From contig JAAXJB010000030.1 in NCBI GenBank assembly GCA_012270065.1, positions 34,094 through 98,093 on the forward strand: 64,000 nucleotides of DNA, given 5' to 3'. Under the pieces are notes generated by a model that was not told the DNA's origin, did not search any database, and worked only from the letters and a program-made list of their open reading frames with translations. How positions within the stretch are numbered: position 1 is the first letter of the stretch; each line of letters opens with the position of its first letter. The position numbers were made by a program, and so were the translations under genes. Below are positions 9,479 to 18,621 of this stretch, in pieces. Source of the DNA: Rubripirellula sp. (GTDB taxonomy: Bacteria > Planctomycetota > Planctomycetia > Pirellulales > Pirellulaceae).

Positions 9479-10207
9479 TCAGTGAGTCATGGCGTAGACA
9501 GCGAGATTCAAGGCCAGTTGGCGACCATCTTCTGGTGAGACACCACGGCCCTTGTTGCAGCGATTTCCCATGCTGAATGCACAGCAAAGTCCATCTTCGC
9601 ACATCACACTGACAAGACGTCCTTCATAAAACAGCCCCTCAAGATGGACATCAACATTGCGGTGCAGGCTGGGGACACGTTTGATCTTGTAGAAAGACCG
9701 GTAGATCGGATGTTCGTAGGGCAGAACTCGCGTGCTCGTATTGTCGAAGAGGCGGGACATCTCACGCCGCCAGGCGACGGGGAAGGCCGGATTCGTGCAG
9801 CAGCCTGATACAAACAGAAAGCCGCCGTGCTTCAGATAGGTCCGCAGGCTCTCAATTTCATCATCGCCCAACACAAAATCATGATGCCCGTTCATGAACA
9901 GGAATGGGGTTTCGAACATCTTCGGGTCCGTGAAGGATACTCTGGTCTCTCGTCCAATCCGGATGGTTGATACTTCGGACATGATCCGTGTCATGTTTTC
10001 ACCGACACCTGCGCAGTCGTTTCCATTGTTTCTGCTGTAACGGATGCGTCCCATGAAGAAGGAAGTATTGGGGTCAAGTTGCACATCGTTGCCATTGGGC
10101 GATTGCGCGGTCGATGGCATCACAGCCAGAGTGGTCATGGCCAAGATCAGGAAGTGGTGAGGCAATCGTCTGAGTGCATTCACTGTCTTGCTCGATTTTT
10201 GGGGCAT
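9479..10207 (-). CDS. DUF4159 domain protein
   Basis: About 242 residues. A membrane-spanning or signal segment (about 20-36) is followed by a DUF4159 domain: MGRIRYSRNNGNDCAGVGEN, TRIMSE, then PFLFMNGHHDFVLGDDEIESL and a GGFLFVSGCC stretch, a fold related to glutamine-amidotransferase-like domains. The family recurs beside MoxR/DUF58/VWA genes in planctomycetes; its biochemical role is not established. This is the last gene of the six-gene minus-strand operon. The ATG at 10207 lies 8 nt after the preceding stop with AGGA just upstream, so I use it rather than the longer frame from 10243. Confidence 0.8.
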   Translation of the reverse strand: MPQKSSKTVNALRRLPHHFLILAMTTLAVMPSTAQSPNGNDVQLDPNTSFFMGRIRYSRNNGNDCAGVGENMTRIMSEVSTIRIGRETRVSFTDPKMFETPFLFMNGHHDFVLGDDEIESLRTYLKHGGFLFVSGCCTNPAFPVAWRREMSRLFDNTSTRVLPYEHPIYRSFYKIKRVPSLHRNVDVHLEGLFYEGRLVSVMCEDGLCCAFSMGNRCNKGRGVSPEDGRQLALNLAVYAMTH

Positions 10208-10215
10208 GTCAGGTC

Positions 10216-12447
10216 CTATATCATGTTCCAGCGTTTTCGGCACAGCCAGTCGAATGAAAGGCAGGCAAGTAACAGGGTGAGGATCCAGCCATTCATTCCA
10301 GCCGGCAGAACGGAAACACGTTGTTGCGAATTTTGTTCCTGCGGTTGCAAAAATTTCTTCAACGCATCGCTCACTTCAGCTTCGTTTTCAGCTTCCATCG
10401 CCAGACCACCACTGACAGCAGCAAACTGACGCAGCAATTCCATGTTGCGTGATGTCGATACGAGTTCAGCAGCGATCTCCTCAACCTGGATATCGCGACT
10501 GGCCAGCAGTGTTCCATCGTCCGCTTCAAGAATTGCACTGTACATCCCTGGCTGATTGGCGATGAAGCTTTTCGAAGTGGGACGCCCTGATTCAAGCTTC
10601 ACCGTGATATCCAGAATTTCAGTCTGGTCAGGATCCAGTATCTTCAATCGAGCTTCCCGGATGCCCGTTTTTTCCATTTCTGGAACAACGGTGCTGGCTG
10701 TCACTGCAGGCTGTTCGATGATCAATTGAATTTCATCTCCGGGAACCGGGGCAGTATCAACGAGATTCAAGGTGACTGCATTTCTTCCGGCGTCCGCAAG
10801 GTACCTGAACAGCTGCCGCCAGAAGCGATCAAAATGTTCGGGTTCACTGGTTCTTGCCAGTCGCCATCGCCAGAAATTCTGCATGCAGATGACGCTGGCC
10901 ACTCCATTGCCATATCTTTGTGACGCCATCAGAACCGGTTGCCCCGAAGTTCCCTTGCTTTCGAGCCAGATTTCAGCTCCGGGTTTGACATCCTCAACAA
11001 TTGCCCGGTTATTGAACCGGGGAAGATTCTGCCATGCTTCGAATGGAGACACATCATCGCTGATCTGGAATACAGGGTGCTTGATCGCATCCTGTGTCAC
11101 TTCGACGGAAAAATCGCGGCCTCCGATATTGTTGTTCAGGACAGCGAATTTCACTGGCAACAGTTCTTCCAGTCGGCTGTCACGCCACGATGCATTGAAA
11201 GTCTGCTGGCCTCCGATCATCAGAACGCCACCCCCAAGTTCACCGCAGTACCTCGCGAGCATTTCCTGCTGGTTGCTGGTCAAGTCACCGGGACGCAGGT
11301 TTGACAAAACGACGACACGGAATTCACTGAGTTTGTCGAGCGTCGTTGGAAAGCCATTGATCAGATCAACATCACTCTGCACACTCTCGAAAAACCGGGA
11401 TGAATTCGCAGTCCGACTGAGGCCAGTCATGCGAATGGTAGGGTCTTTGTTCAATGCGATGTGCACAAATTTGTAGTCCCAGGTCAGACCGCCCTGAACG
11501 TAAAGAACACGAATCTGCCTTGAAGAAACACTTCTCACTGTGGTTGTCATCTGAGAACTGGAAACTGTGACTGATGCATCTGTTGGCGGCATCAGTTTGA
11601 CTTCGTAACCATGAACTCCGTCAGGTTCAGCCAGTACCTCAAAAGTTTCGTTCCATGTCCTCGGGCCTTCAAAAGATTCAATTCTTCGCCGTTCCGACAG
11701 TTGTCCGTCACGCAATAGAAGGAGTTCAAAACCTGGCAAGTTTTCACCGGTCGCTCGCAGATTGGCGGTGATTCTGAATTTCTGGTCGGGTTCAACCATG
11801 GAGGGAGATTCAATGTCCTGAATGCCGATCACTTTTCCGCCAGACTCACTTCCGAAGCCAATGCCGAGCAGTGGTACCTGGCGGTTGACTGCAACTGAAA
11901 TCGCACGATTGTGATCCTGGGTTTCAGTGAACACGCCATCTGTCAGGGCCACCACTGCGAGCGGTGGTGGATCCGAGGTGACGATGCTCTGGACCATTGC
12001 CTGCCCGAGATTGGTGGATTGCCCTGTGGGCTTTGCAGTAACCAGCGTCGCACCGTCAACTGCTTGAGTCGAATCGGAAAAGAGGTACGGCTTTACACGA
12101 AGTGCTGACTGGTCGATCAGTGGAAGCAGCGTTTCTCTGGCAAAGTCCACTGCCTGTTGATAGCGGCTGGTATCGCCTTCGATCACCGACATGCTTTCAC
12201 TACGGTCCAGCAGCAAAGCGATGTGTTCACGGGGCGTTTCTTCTGGTTCGGGGGAAGTCCATACCGGTCGAGAAATCAGCAGTGCCAACGCGACGAAAAA
12301 AAACAGCCGTAATGAAAGAATGATCGCCATGCGATGCTTTGCAATTCTGCGGCGATGCAGAATGAGTCCACACCACAGCAGGACACAAATGGTGGCCACA
12401 CCGCAGTACAGAAATGCTACCGGAAGTTGTAATGAAAGCTCACTCAT
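10216..12447 (-). CDS. Membrane protein with VWA and GATase1-like domains
   Basis: 743 residues. Two N-terminal membrane helices (about 8-28 and 40-60) precede a von Willebrand factor A domain with an intact metal-ion-dependent adhesion motif (LLDRSESMS; DxSxS) and a later ALTDGVFTE. A central beta-rich part leads to a glutamine-amidotransferase-like domain (about 360-560; VVVLSNLRPGDLT, YCGELGGGVLMIGGQQTF). A final membrane helix (MNGWILTLLLACLSF) and a basic end close the protein. Such proteins resemble BatA/BatB-type partners of MoxR ATPases and probably display the VWA and GATase domains outside the inner membrane. It starts 3 nt after the stop of the upstream gene, suggesting translational coupling. 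Confidence 0.82.
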   Translation of the reverse strand: MSELSLQLPVAFLYCGVATICVLLWCGLILHRRRIAKHRMAIILSLRLFFFVALALLISRPVWTSPEPEETPREHIALLLDRSESMSVIEGDTSRYQQAVDFARETLLPLIDQSALRVKPYLFSDSTQAVDGATLVTAKPTGQSTNLGQAMVQSIVTSDPPPLAVVALTDGVFTETQDHNRAISVAVNRQVPLLGIGFGSESGGKVIGIQDIESPSMVEPDQKFRITANLRATGENLPGFELLLLRDGQLSERRRIESFEGPRTWNETFEVLAEPDGVHGYEVKLMPPTDASVTVSSSQMTTTVRSVSSRQIRVLYVQGGLTWDYKFVHIALNKDPTIRMTGLSRTANSSRFFESVQSDVDLINGFPTTLDKLSEFRVVVLSNLRPGDLTSNQQEMLARYCGELGGGVLMIGGQQTFNASWRDSRLEELLPVKFAVLNNNIGGRDFSVEVTQDAIKHPVFQISDDVSPFEAWQNLPRFNNRAIVEDVKPGAEIWLESKGTSGQPVLMASQRYGNGVASVICMQNFWRWRLARTSEPEHFDRFWRQLFRYLADAGRNAVTLNLVDTAPVPGDEIQLIIEQPAVTASTVVPEMEKTGIREARLKILDPDQTEILDITVKLESGRPTSKSFIANQPGMYSAILEADDGTLLASRDIQVEEIAAELVSTSRNMELLRQFAAVSGGLAMEAENEAEVSDALKKFLQPQEQNSQQRVSVLPAGMNGWILTLLLACLSFDWLCRKRWNMI

Positions 12448-12450
12448 GCC

Positions 12451-15400
12451 TTATTGTGGCTTGTCTTCGGAAAGTGTTTGAAAGTACTTCTGGATCGATT
12501 CGCGATAAGCAGATGGGTATTTCCTGGAATCATTCCGTAACACGGGGATGGTCTCCTCTGGTGTTTCGGGTTTTATCACGAGATCACGCTGTGCCTGCTG
12601 AATCTGATCCCGCAAGCGGTTCACGGTTTTGAGGTCGATGTTGACTTTCGGGCCGTCGATTTCCTTTTTGACCTGCTGGATCAGGACCTGTGAACTCTCG
12701 TTGTAACCGTGCTGGTTCTGAATGCCCCGCACGATATCTGCGAGGCCGCTGTTGCGCAAAGAACGTGCTGCACCGGGTTTCAGTGTTCCCTGTTGACCCT
12801 GACGAGCTGCCGACTCAAGTTGGGCGAGCCCGCGATTGAGTGATTCCTGTCCTCCCGGACGAAGCGAATCGCCCTGCCGCTGCCTTGCAGCTGCCTGACC
12901 TTTTTGCCCACCCGGTTTCATGCCCATTCCAGGTTTCATTCCCATGCCAGGTTTCATTCCAGGGCCGGGCTGCAGTCCCATGGCCTCTGCCAGACTTTGC
13001 ATCTGTTCTTTCAGTCCTCCTGCGGCATCGCTGGTTTCCTGAGTGCCCTCGGAGTTTGCCAGGCGTTCTGTTGCCTGCTTCAAGGCTTGTTGTGGCCCCG
13101 CTTCACCACGGGATCCATCCGTCCCCGGTAATCCATTGGGGACATCCGTCCCCGGTAATCCACTGGGGACATCCGTTCCCGGTGGGCTTGTTGTGTCAGA
13201 GGGGGGATTTGTTGTTGCGGCAGACTCGTTCTTGGATGGAGATTCTGCTGGAGAAACCTGGCCACCATCAGACGGGCCACCATCAGATGAGGGCGTGTTG
13301 TTGGATGCGGTGCGTGGGCCGTCGGGCGAGGGTTTGGAGCCTGGGGACGGACCAGCTGTTGGCGATCCGTTGGCCGAATCGGGTGCGGTATCCGAGGGAG
13401 TCGGCGAGGCAGACGCTTGTCCGCCCGATCCACTGCTTCCCGGATTCTGGCATGCCATGGAGCCAACGGATTGGCATTGGCCTGCGGTCTGTTTCTTTTC
13501 GTCACGCGAAAAGTCGTCGGGCTTCTTCTCCATCTTATCGAGTCGGGCGATCAGTTCTTGCATCTGACTCGCGATTTGTTGTTGCTTTGCTGCCTCACTT
13601 GCCTGTTGCTGCCGTGCCAATGATTCATCGAGTTGTTGCAACGATTCTGCGGCCTGTTTGCTGACCATTGGCGCGTCATTCTGGCCTGCATTGAGTGACC
13701 GCATCGCTTGCTGCATCTGCTGCTGTACCTTGTCGCACTGACTGGTCACGGATTGAAAGCCATCCGGGTTCTTTTGTCTTGCCTTTGTCATGTCTTCTTC
13801 CAGCTCAATCTGGTCGCTTGCCAGCGATTGATACCGGGTTTTCGAAGTGGCGTTTTCCGCCGCCTGCTTCTGGATGGTCTCTTCTCTTTTCATTGCCTGC
13901 TGAACAAAATCTCTTGCATTCTGCAACGCCTCGGATTGATTCTGTAATTGCTGTAATTCGGTTGCCATCTGCTTTTGATTCAGGCTCTGCTGGCTCTTCA
14001 AGGTTTCCTGTTTCATCACATCGGCGAGATTACCAAGTGATTGAACCAGATCATTTGCGATCGCAGATCGCTCGTCGTTGTCAGCGGTGTTCTTGAGAGC
14101 GTTCGCCTGGCTTGTAATGTCCTGTTTGGTTTCTGCCATTGAATTGGTTTTGGACGATTGATCTGCCTGCTCATTTTGACTCTCGTCGCCGTCGTCAGGA
14201 TTTTGCTGCGGCTTTTCCTGTGGGGAATTGTTATTCGTTCGGTTTTCTGTGTTTGCGAAAGTGTCTGGGATTTCTTTCAGCAGTTCTTCGGTTTCTGCTG
14301 TGGTATCTGCAATCTTCGAGGCATCGATCGTTTCCGGCGTTTGCGTGATTTCTCGGTAGGCTTCTCGATTTTTTGCGATGCGCTCTTGCAGGTTCTGGGA
14401 TTGAAACAGTTCATGGTCAGCCGCTCGCTTTTCGAATTCGCTGCTCAATTCCTGCAGTTTGTTTCGCGCATGTTTGACCGCAGCACCATCGGTATCTGAT
14501 TCGCGTAACAGTTTTTCAGTGGCGTCTGAAAGACTTTCGGAGGTCTGGTTGGAAAGTCCTTGCAAATCCCGGAATGCATTTGGGAACTGGTCGCGAATGG
14601 CAGTGAATTGATCGGAAATCTGTCGCTGCCTGTTTCCCAATTCAACAGCCCCGGGTGCTGCGGGATTTGGTTCAATCGAGTCCTGTGTTGGTTGATCGCG
14701 TTGCTGAACACTGTTTTGCAGTTCTGTCTGCTGATCGAGCAGGTCAGCGATTGCTTGCGATACCTGATCTGCCTGATTTTTTTCCTGAAGGATCTTTTCA
14801 AGCAGTTTGGCAATTTCGGGATCTGCTTCCGTGGCGGTAATTGCTGGCCCGTCCTTTAACTCATCCAACGCAGAGGACTCGAAGGCTGCTGGGTGCTGGT
14901 TGACGAGTTCTGACAGTTCCCGCCGTGCTGCGGCGAGATGCATCAGGGCGGAATCTTCTTTCTGTTCCGCAGTGGCCTGGGTTCTTTCACGCAGTGCAGT
15001 TTCAGCAGTGGCAAAATCAACATCTGCTGCTTCGATTGATGAATTGAAATCCTGGAGTACTTTCGGATCCAGCAGTTGGGAGAGTTTTTTTTGCAGTGCT
15101 CGGCCCTCTGATGCCAGTGCCTGCTGACGCTCAGCCATGGAGTCCATGATTTTCTGCTGGCTCGTGTTTTGCGGATCCGTCAACTTCTCGGTATTGCGGA
15201 TGACTTGCTGTTGTTGGTGAATGAGATCGGTCAGCTGCTCAAGATGCCTGTACCCCGTCTCCGGCAAATTCGCCAGAGTATCGGAGCCTGGAACAATTTC
15301 GACAAAATAGCTGGACGATGTGTACCTCGTTTCGTCGATGCCGTTTGCGATTGCGTGATAACGGGCAACATCCCAGACCGCGAGTCCCAGTTCTTCGGGG

Positions 15401-16236
15401 CTCAGTGTCGGTTGAAAGACCGCGTACCGCGGATCTTTGAGTTCCGGCAGGGAGCGTGTGACTGCTTCTGCATCATTGACTCTGGTTTGCCATGCAATGC
15501 TGTCCAGGGGGCGGTCCGACGCTGCTTCGATCAACATTGGTACATCTTCATGGACCGTGATGCGAAGGTCGCGTCCCGGTTCACTGATTCGAATTTCGCC
15601 CCAGTCTCCACGCTGGTCTTCGAGGGTTTGATCATTCGCCGGAGGGGATGTCTCAGGAAGGGTGAGCGGTGAAACAGGATTCTCATCTTCATCCTCAGTT
15701 GCCTCCATGGCCGACAGTGTTTGCAGGGGCGAGGTTCTGGAATAGAAGCTGAGTGTCAATGTTGCCAGAAGCAGCATGACAACAAAATGAATTACCACTG
15801 AACGATTTTTCATGGGGCTGGCCGGCGCCAGTTTGTCCACCCATGCCGCTGCCTGATTTTCGATGGCGTCCCGGTACATGGCAGCAGACGGATCATCTTC
15901 CCGCCGCTGGTCGAGTTCAACCACAGTATTCAGTCGGTCAAGAAGAAAGTCGTTGTCCCGCTCAACCGATGCGGCCAGCGATTGACGATCCATCCGACGT
16001 TCAATCACCATGACCATGGAACACAACCATGCAAAACCCAGTCCAGCCAGGCTTGCAAAAGTTGTGGTTAAAAACAGAGTCGTGCTCTGTATGAGACCGA
16101 AATGAACCATCAGGCCCAGCACGATCATGATGCCAAAAAAGGTCGAAAGCAGAATGGCAGTCCATCGAATGACAGCTTCCCATTTGCTTGAGTGCGCCTT
16201 TTCGGAGATACGTCTTTCCAGCAGATGATGTATCAC
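12451..16236 (-). CDS. Giant coiled-coil membrane protein (DUF4175-like)
   Basis: 1261 residues. Three membrane helices (about 23-45, 50-75 and 150-170) flank a cytoplasmic segment. A periplasmic-type domain follows, then a long Gln/Glu/Ala-rich coiled-coil stretch (about 330-890), a low-complexity Ser/Pro/Gly/Thr stretch (about 900-1080) with nine-residue repeats (TDVPSGLPG), GMKPG repeats and a conserved-looking helical end. The layout recalls DUF4175 proteins, which also sit beside MoxR/VWA genes. It may be a structural or scaffolding member of the membrane complex. The start is GTG, 27 bp or so downstream of a hairpin, and a 269-bp gap separates it from the previous operon gene. Function is not established. 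Confidence 0.72.
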   Translation of the reverse strand: MIHHLLERRISEKAHSSKWEAVIRWTAILLSTFFGIMIVLGLMVHFGLIQSTTLFLTTTFASLAGLGFAWLCSMVMVIERRMDRQSLAASVERDNDFLLDRLNTVVELDQRREDDPSAAMYRDAIENQAAAWVDKLAPASPMKNRSVVIHFVVMLLLATLTLSFYSRTSPLQTLSAMEATEDEDENPVSPLTLPETSPPANDQTLEDQRGDWGEIRISEPGRDLRITVHEDVPMLIEAASDRPLDSIAWQTRVNDAEAVTRSLPELKDPRYAVFQPTLSPEELGLAVWDVARYHAIANGIDETRYTSSSYFVEIVPGSDTLANLPETGYRHLEQLTDLIHQQQQVIRNTEKLTDPQNTSQQKIMDSMAERQQALASEGRALQKKLSQLLDPKVLQDFNSSIEAADVDFATAETALRERTQATAEQKEDSALMHLAAARRELSELVNQHPAAFESSALDELKDGPAITATEADPEIAKLLEKILQEKNQADQVSQAIADLLDQQTELQNSVQQRDQPTQDSIEPNPAAPGAVELGNRQRQISDQFTAIRDQFPNAFRDLQGLSNQTSESLSDATEKLLRESDTDGAAVKHARNKLQELSSEFEKRAADHELFQSQNLQERIAKNREAYREITQTPETIDASKIADTTAETEELLKEIPDTFANTENRTNNNSPQEKPQQNPDDGDESQNEQADQSSKTNSMAETKQDITSQANALKNTADNDERSAIANDLVQSLGNLADVMKQETLKSQQSLNQKQMATELQQLQNQSEALQNARDFVQQAMKREETIQKQAAENATSKTRYQSLASDQIELEEDMTKARQKNPDGFQSVTSQCDKVQQQMQQAMRSLNAGQNDAPMVSKQAAESLQQLDESLARQQQASEAAKQQQIASQMQELIARLDKMEKKPDDFSRDEKKQTAGQCQSVGSMACQNPGSSGSGGQASASPTPSDTAPDSANGSPTAGPSPGSKPSPDGPRTASNNTPSSDGGPSDGGQVSPAESPSKNESAATTNPPSDTTSPPGTDVPSGLPGTDVPNGLPGTDGSRGEAGPQQALKQATERLANSEGTQETSDAAGGLKEQMQSLAEAMGLQPGPGMKPGMGMKPGMGMKPGGQKGQAAARQRQGDSLRPGGQESLNRGLAQLESAARQGQQGTLKPGAARSLRNSGLADIVRGIQNQHGYNESSQVLIQQVKKEIDGPKVNIDLKTVNRLRDQIQQAQRDLVIKPETPEETIPVLRNDSRKYPSAYRESIQKYFQTLSEDKPQ
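12911..12959 (-). repeat. In-frame 18-bp tandem repeat (GMKPGM)
   Basis: About two and a half copies of an 18-bp unit, encoding GMKPGM repeats in the C-terminal third of the coiled-coil protein. It lies in a Gly/Pro linker and is likely a slippage-prone low-complexity tract. Confidence 0.8.
13116..13186 (-). repeat. In-frame 27-bp tandem repeat
   Basis: A 27-bp unit starting CATCCG recurs at 13116, 13143 and 13170 (the last copy partial), encoding the nine-residue TDVPSGLPG-type repeat in the coiled-coil protein. Copies differ by one or two bases, so the array is not brand new. Confidence 0.8.
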
Positions 16237-16265
16237 GGGAGTGACTTTCGGCTAGTGGTGATATG

Positions 16266-16289
16266 GGCACTACCCCTGATTGTAGTGCC
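16266..16289 (-). promoter_or_regulatory. Perfect inverted repeat upstream of the coiled-coil gene
   Basis: GGCACTAC (16266-16273) and GTAGTGCC (16282-16289) form a perfect 8-bp stem with an 8-nt loop, in the 269-bp gap inside the operon and just ahead of the GTG start at 16236. No T-tract follows on the minus strand, so a protein operator, an mRNA hairpin or a processing site is as likely as a terminator. Confidence 0.5.
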
Positions 16290-16505
16290 TGGTCGGGTGA
16301 CGGAAATGAAAAAACAGTGGATGTTTGCAGGTTGCGAAGTAGGGACAAAGTCGCAACCGGGTTTGTTCTTCAGGCTGTTAAAGGAAGTATGAAAAAGGAT
16401 GTTGTCGATTTTCCAGAACCAGATGCTCATGTTCACTGACACAAGCTCTGGTTCCTGCCATTACGATTGCACTTCTCATCATCGATCAAAGGTTTTATTC
16501 CAGGT

Positions 16506-18620
16506 TCATTTTTGGTGTTGGATACCCCACACCGTTTCGGCCATCAGGAAAATTGTGGCAGCGGTCAAAATGTACCACCAGTTCAGTTGCTGTAAGGCTT
16601 CCATTTTGCTGAGGCTGATGTCTGCGGTGCCTTTGCCGGAGTCATCATCTGTTTTTTGGCTCGCATCTTCGGATGGACTGGGTTGCCGTAGCCAACTTTC
16701 CAGTGCGTTGCTTTCGGCATCGAAAACAAGTTCTGATTCCAGAGGTGAAGGGTTGACATCCAGAACCGCTCCCATCGCATTGGCCATGTCATATCGGAGG
16801 GAGTAGTGGCCGGATTGTGAATTGACAGGGAATATGGCTTTGCGATCTTCGACGTCAACGACCATGGGGTTGATTCCCTCGGCAACACCCAGAGAAACCG
16901 GGTCCAGCGGAGAAACGACAACAGTCTCTGCCTGGCTGCCCGCAGGTAACTTCCAGACAACAGATTCGCCAGGTTGGAAAAATGTCTCCGTTTTGGTTTC
17001 TCCGCGAACGTATCGCAGTGTTTGATCAAGAAACGGAATGAAGGTCGGATGGATCGGCCAATTGGTGTCAGCACGATCAAAGGAAAACCCGAAAATGATC
17101 AATCTGCCGGGACCCGCATTGGATTCGAATACGAGTGGATCACCCGCTGCAGAGAACGCCAGCGGTGTTGCGTCGTTGACTTTCAGACGCCGGTAGTTTT
17201 GAAATTCGACCTCCGAGAGATTCCCATATTCCAGATTCTGAAAAGGAGCAAAGATCGGGTGCGCCGCGTACACATAACGAAATGGAGCAGGATTCACTTG
17301 CTGAGTCTGGGATTCTTCCGCCTCGATTCCCATTTCCCGCAGAAAACCCGAAATGACCGGGGTGATCTGATCGACAAACAGGATCACGCCACGACCGGCA
17401 CTGAGATCACGTCTGACAGCAGATCGGATTGCAGGTGATTTCAGACGTTCACTCTCGATGCAAAGTACGTCAGGGTCCGATGGTGAGTCACGGTTCACCG
17501 AAGCACTGTCATCCACAATGCTTGTTTCCCAACGCTCAGACATCACTTCCGGACTCATCGCACGCCGGAGGAATACCGAATCGGCAACGACTTCGATTTT
17601 TCCTTTTCGAATTGGCGGTAGTGAGAAAAATACGCGGTTATCTCCTGCCAGATCATCGTCGTCAGCATCAATCGTGATTTCACCAACGGTCCACTGGGAA
17701 GGATCAGCTTTCCACTGGGCAAAGACCGTGCCATAAGTGATTGTGGTATCGGTGGCGCCCTTCCCTTTTTCATCAGTCGTTGCCTGCGAAGATGCCGGTT
17801 CAATCGGTAGACGGTCCATTTCCCGTCCCCGGTCCAGAAAGACGATTTCACTTGCACTGCCGTTACCCTGCAGGGAAACCGTCACGCCAACTTCAACCCA
17901 TGACTCGCCGTTTTTGGTGATCCTTGCGGCGATGGGAGACGACAAGGCAAAATTCACGATTCCGGTCGGCGGAGAAGGAAGGACTTTTACCTCGATATCT
18001 TTGAGGAACGGTGGCGAGTTGGCATCCAGCAGCCATTGGTTGGCCTGATTGTCACTCAGTAAATGTATTTGGCGTGAAGCACCCAGTGAATTGGAGAGCA
18101 TTTCAGCTGCGGTTCGAAAAGCATCCACGAAATCACCTCGTTCGGCACCTGCAGACAGTTTTTTAACGGCCTGGACTTTTGCTGCTTTGTCGTCACCGAG
18201 TCTCGCGATCACACGGGCAGTCGATCCAAGTTCGATCACACCGATCTGTACACCTTGATCTGCGGAGTCAATTTCATCCACCAACTGGGCCTGCATGGCC
18301 TCGAATTGGTTTCGTGCCTGAACGCTGAGGGTATTGTCGAGAATGTAAACACGGCTCTCCTTGATGATCAATGTTTGCTGATCATCAAAGTAAGGCCAAC
18401 TGAAAGCAGTGACCAACAGCAGCATGCAGAGGATGCGGAGCAGTAACAGTGGCCAGTTCTGAGGCCACATTGGCCGGGCCCGGGCGACTGGCTGGTCGTC
18501 AAGAAATCTCAACGTGGGGAATTCAACGAGGTTCTTTTCATCCCGTCTTCTCAGATGAAGATAGATCGGGACTCCGACAAGCAGACTTCCGAACGCCATG
18601 ATGGGAAACAGCAGACTCAT
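16506..18620 (-). CDS. BatA-like VWA membrane protein
   Basis: 704 residues. The N-terminus is a BatA domain: a membrane helix, HLRRRDEKNLVEFPTLRFL and a second helix. A von Willebrand A-like domain follows, with ILDNTLS in the metal-site position. The serine of the usual DxSxS is Thr here, and the GS is absent, so metal binding is doubtful. A long beta-rich and GATase-like part comes next, and a C-terminal membrane helix (LNWWYILTAATIFLMAETVWG) ends the protein. It probably works with the neighbouring DUF58 and MoxR proteins at the inner membrane. The ATG lies one base after the DUF58 stop codon, so translation is probably coupled. Confidence 0.82.
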   Translation of the reverse strand: MSLLFPIMAFGSLLVGVPIYLHLRRRDEKNLVEFPTLRFLDDQPVARARPMWPQNWPLLLLRILCMLLLVTAFSWPYFDDQQTLIIKESRVYILDNTLSVQARNQFEAMQAQLVDEIDSADQGVQIGVIELGSTARVIARLGDDKAAKVQAVKKLSAGAERGDFVDAFRTAAEMLSNSLGASRQIHLLSDNQANQWLLDANSPPFLKDIEVKVLPSPPTGIVNFALSSPIAARITKNGESWVEVGVTVSLQGNGSASEIVFLDRGREMDRLPIEPASSQATTDEKGKGATDTTITYGTVFAQWKADPSQWTVGEITIDADDDDLAGDNRVFFSLPPIRKGKIEVVADSVFLRRAMSPEVMSERWETSIVDDSASVNRDSPSDPDVLCIESERLKSPAIRSAVRRDLSAGRGVILFVDQITPVISGFLREMGIEAEESQTQQVNPAPFRYVYAAHPIFAPFQNLEYGNLSEVEFQNYRRLKVNDATPLAFSAAGDPLVFESNAGPGRLIIFGFSFDRADTNWPIHPTFIPFLDQTLRYVRGETKTETFFQPGESVVWKLPAGSQAETVVVSPLDPVSLGVAEGINPMVVDVEDRKAIFPVNSQSGHYSLRYDMANAMGAVLDVNPSPLESELVFDAESNALESWLRQPSPSEDASQKTDDDSGKGTADISLSKMEALQQLNWWYILTAATIFLMAETVWGIQHQK

Positions 18621-18621
18621 G

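Noticed and set aside
12840..13664. Long plus-strand frame (274 codons) inside the coiled-coil gene
   Set aside because: It is a Pro-rich shadow of a low-complexity repeat region; the minus-strand frame is continuous over 1261 codons.
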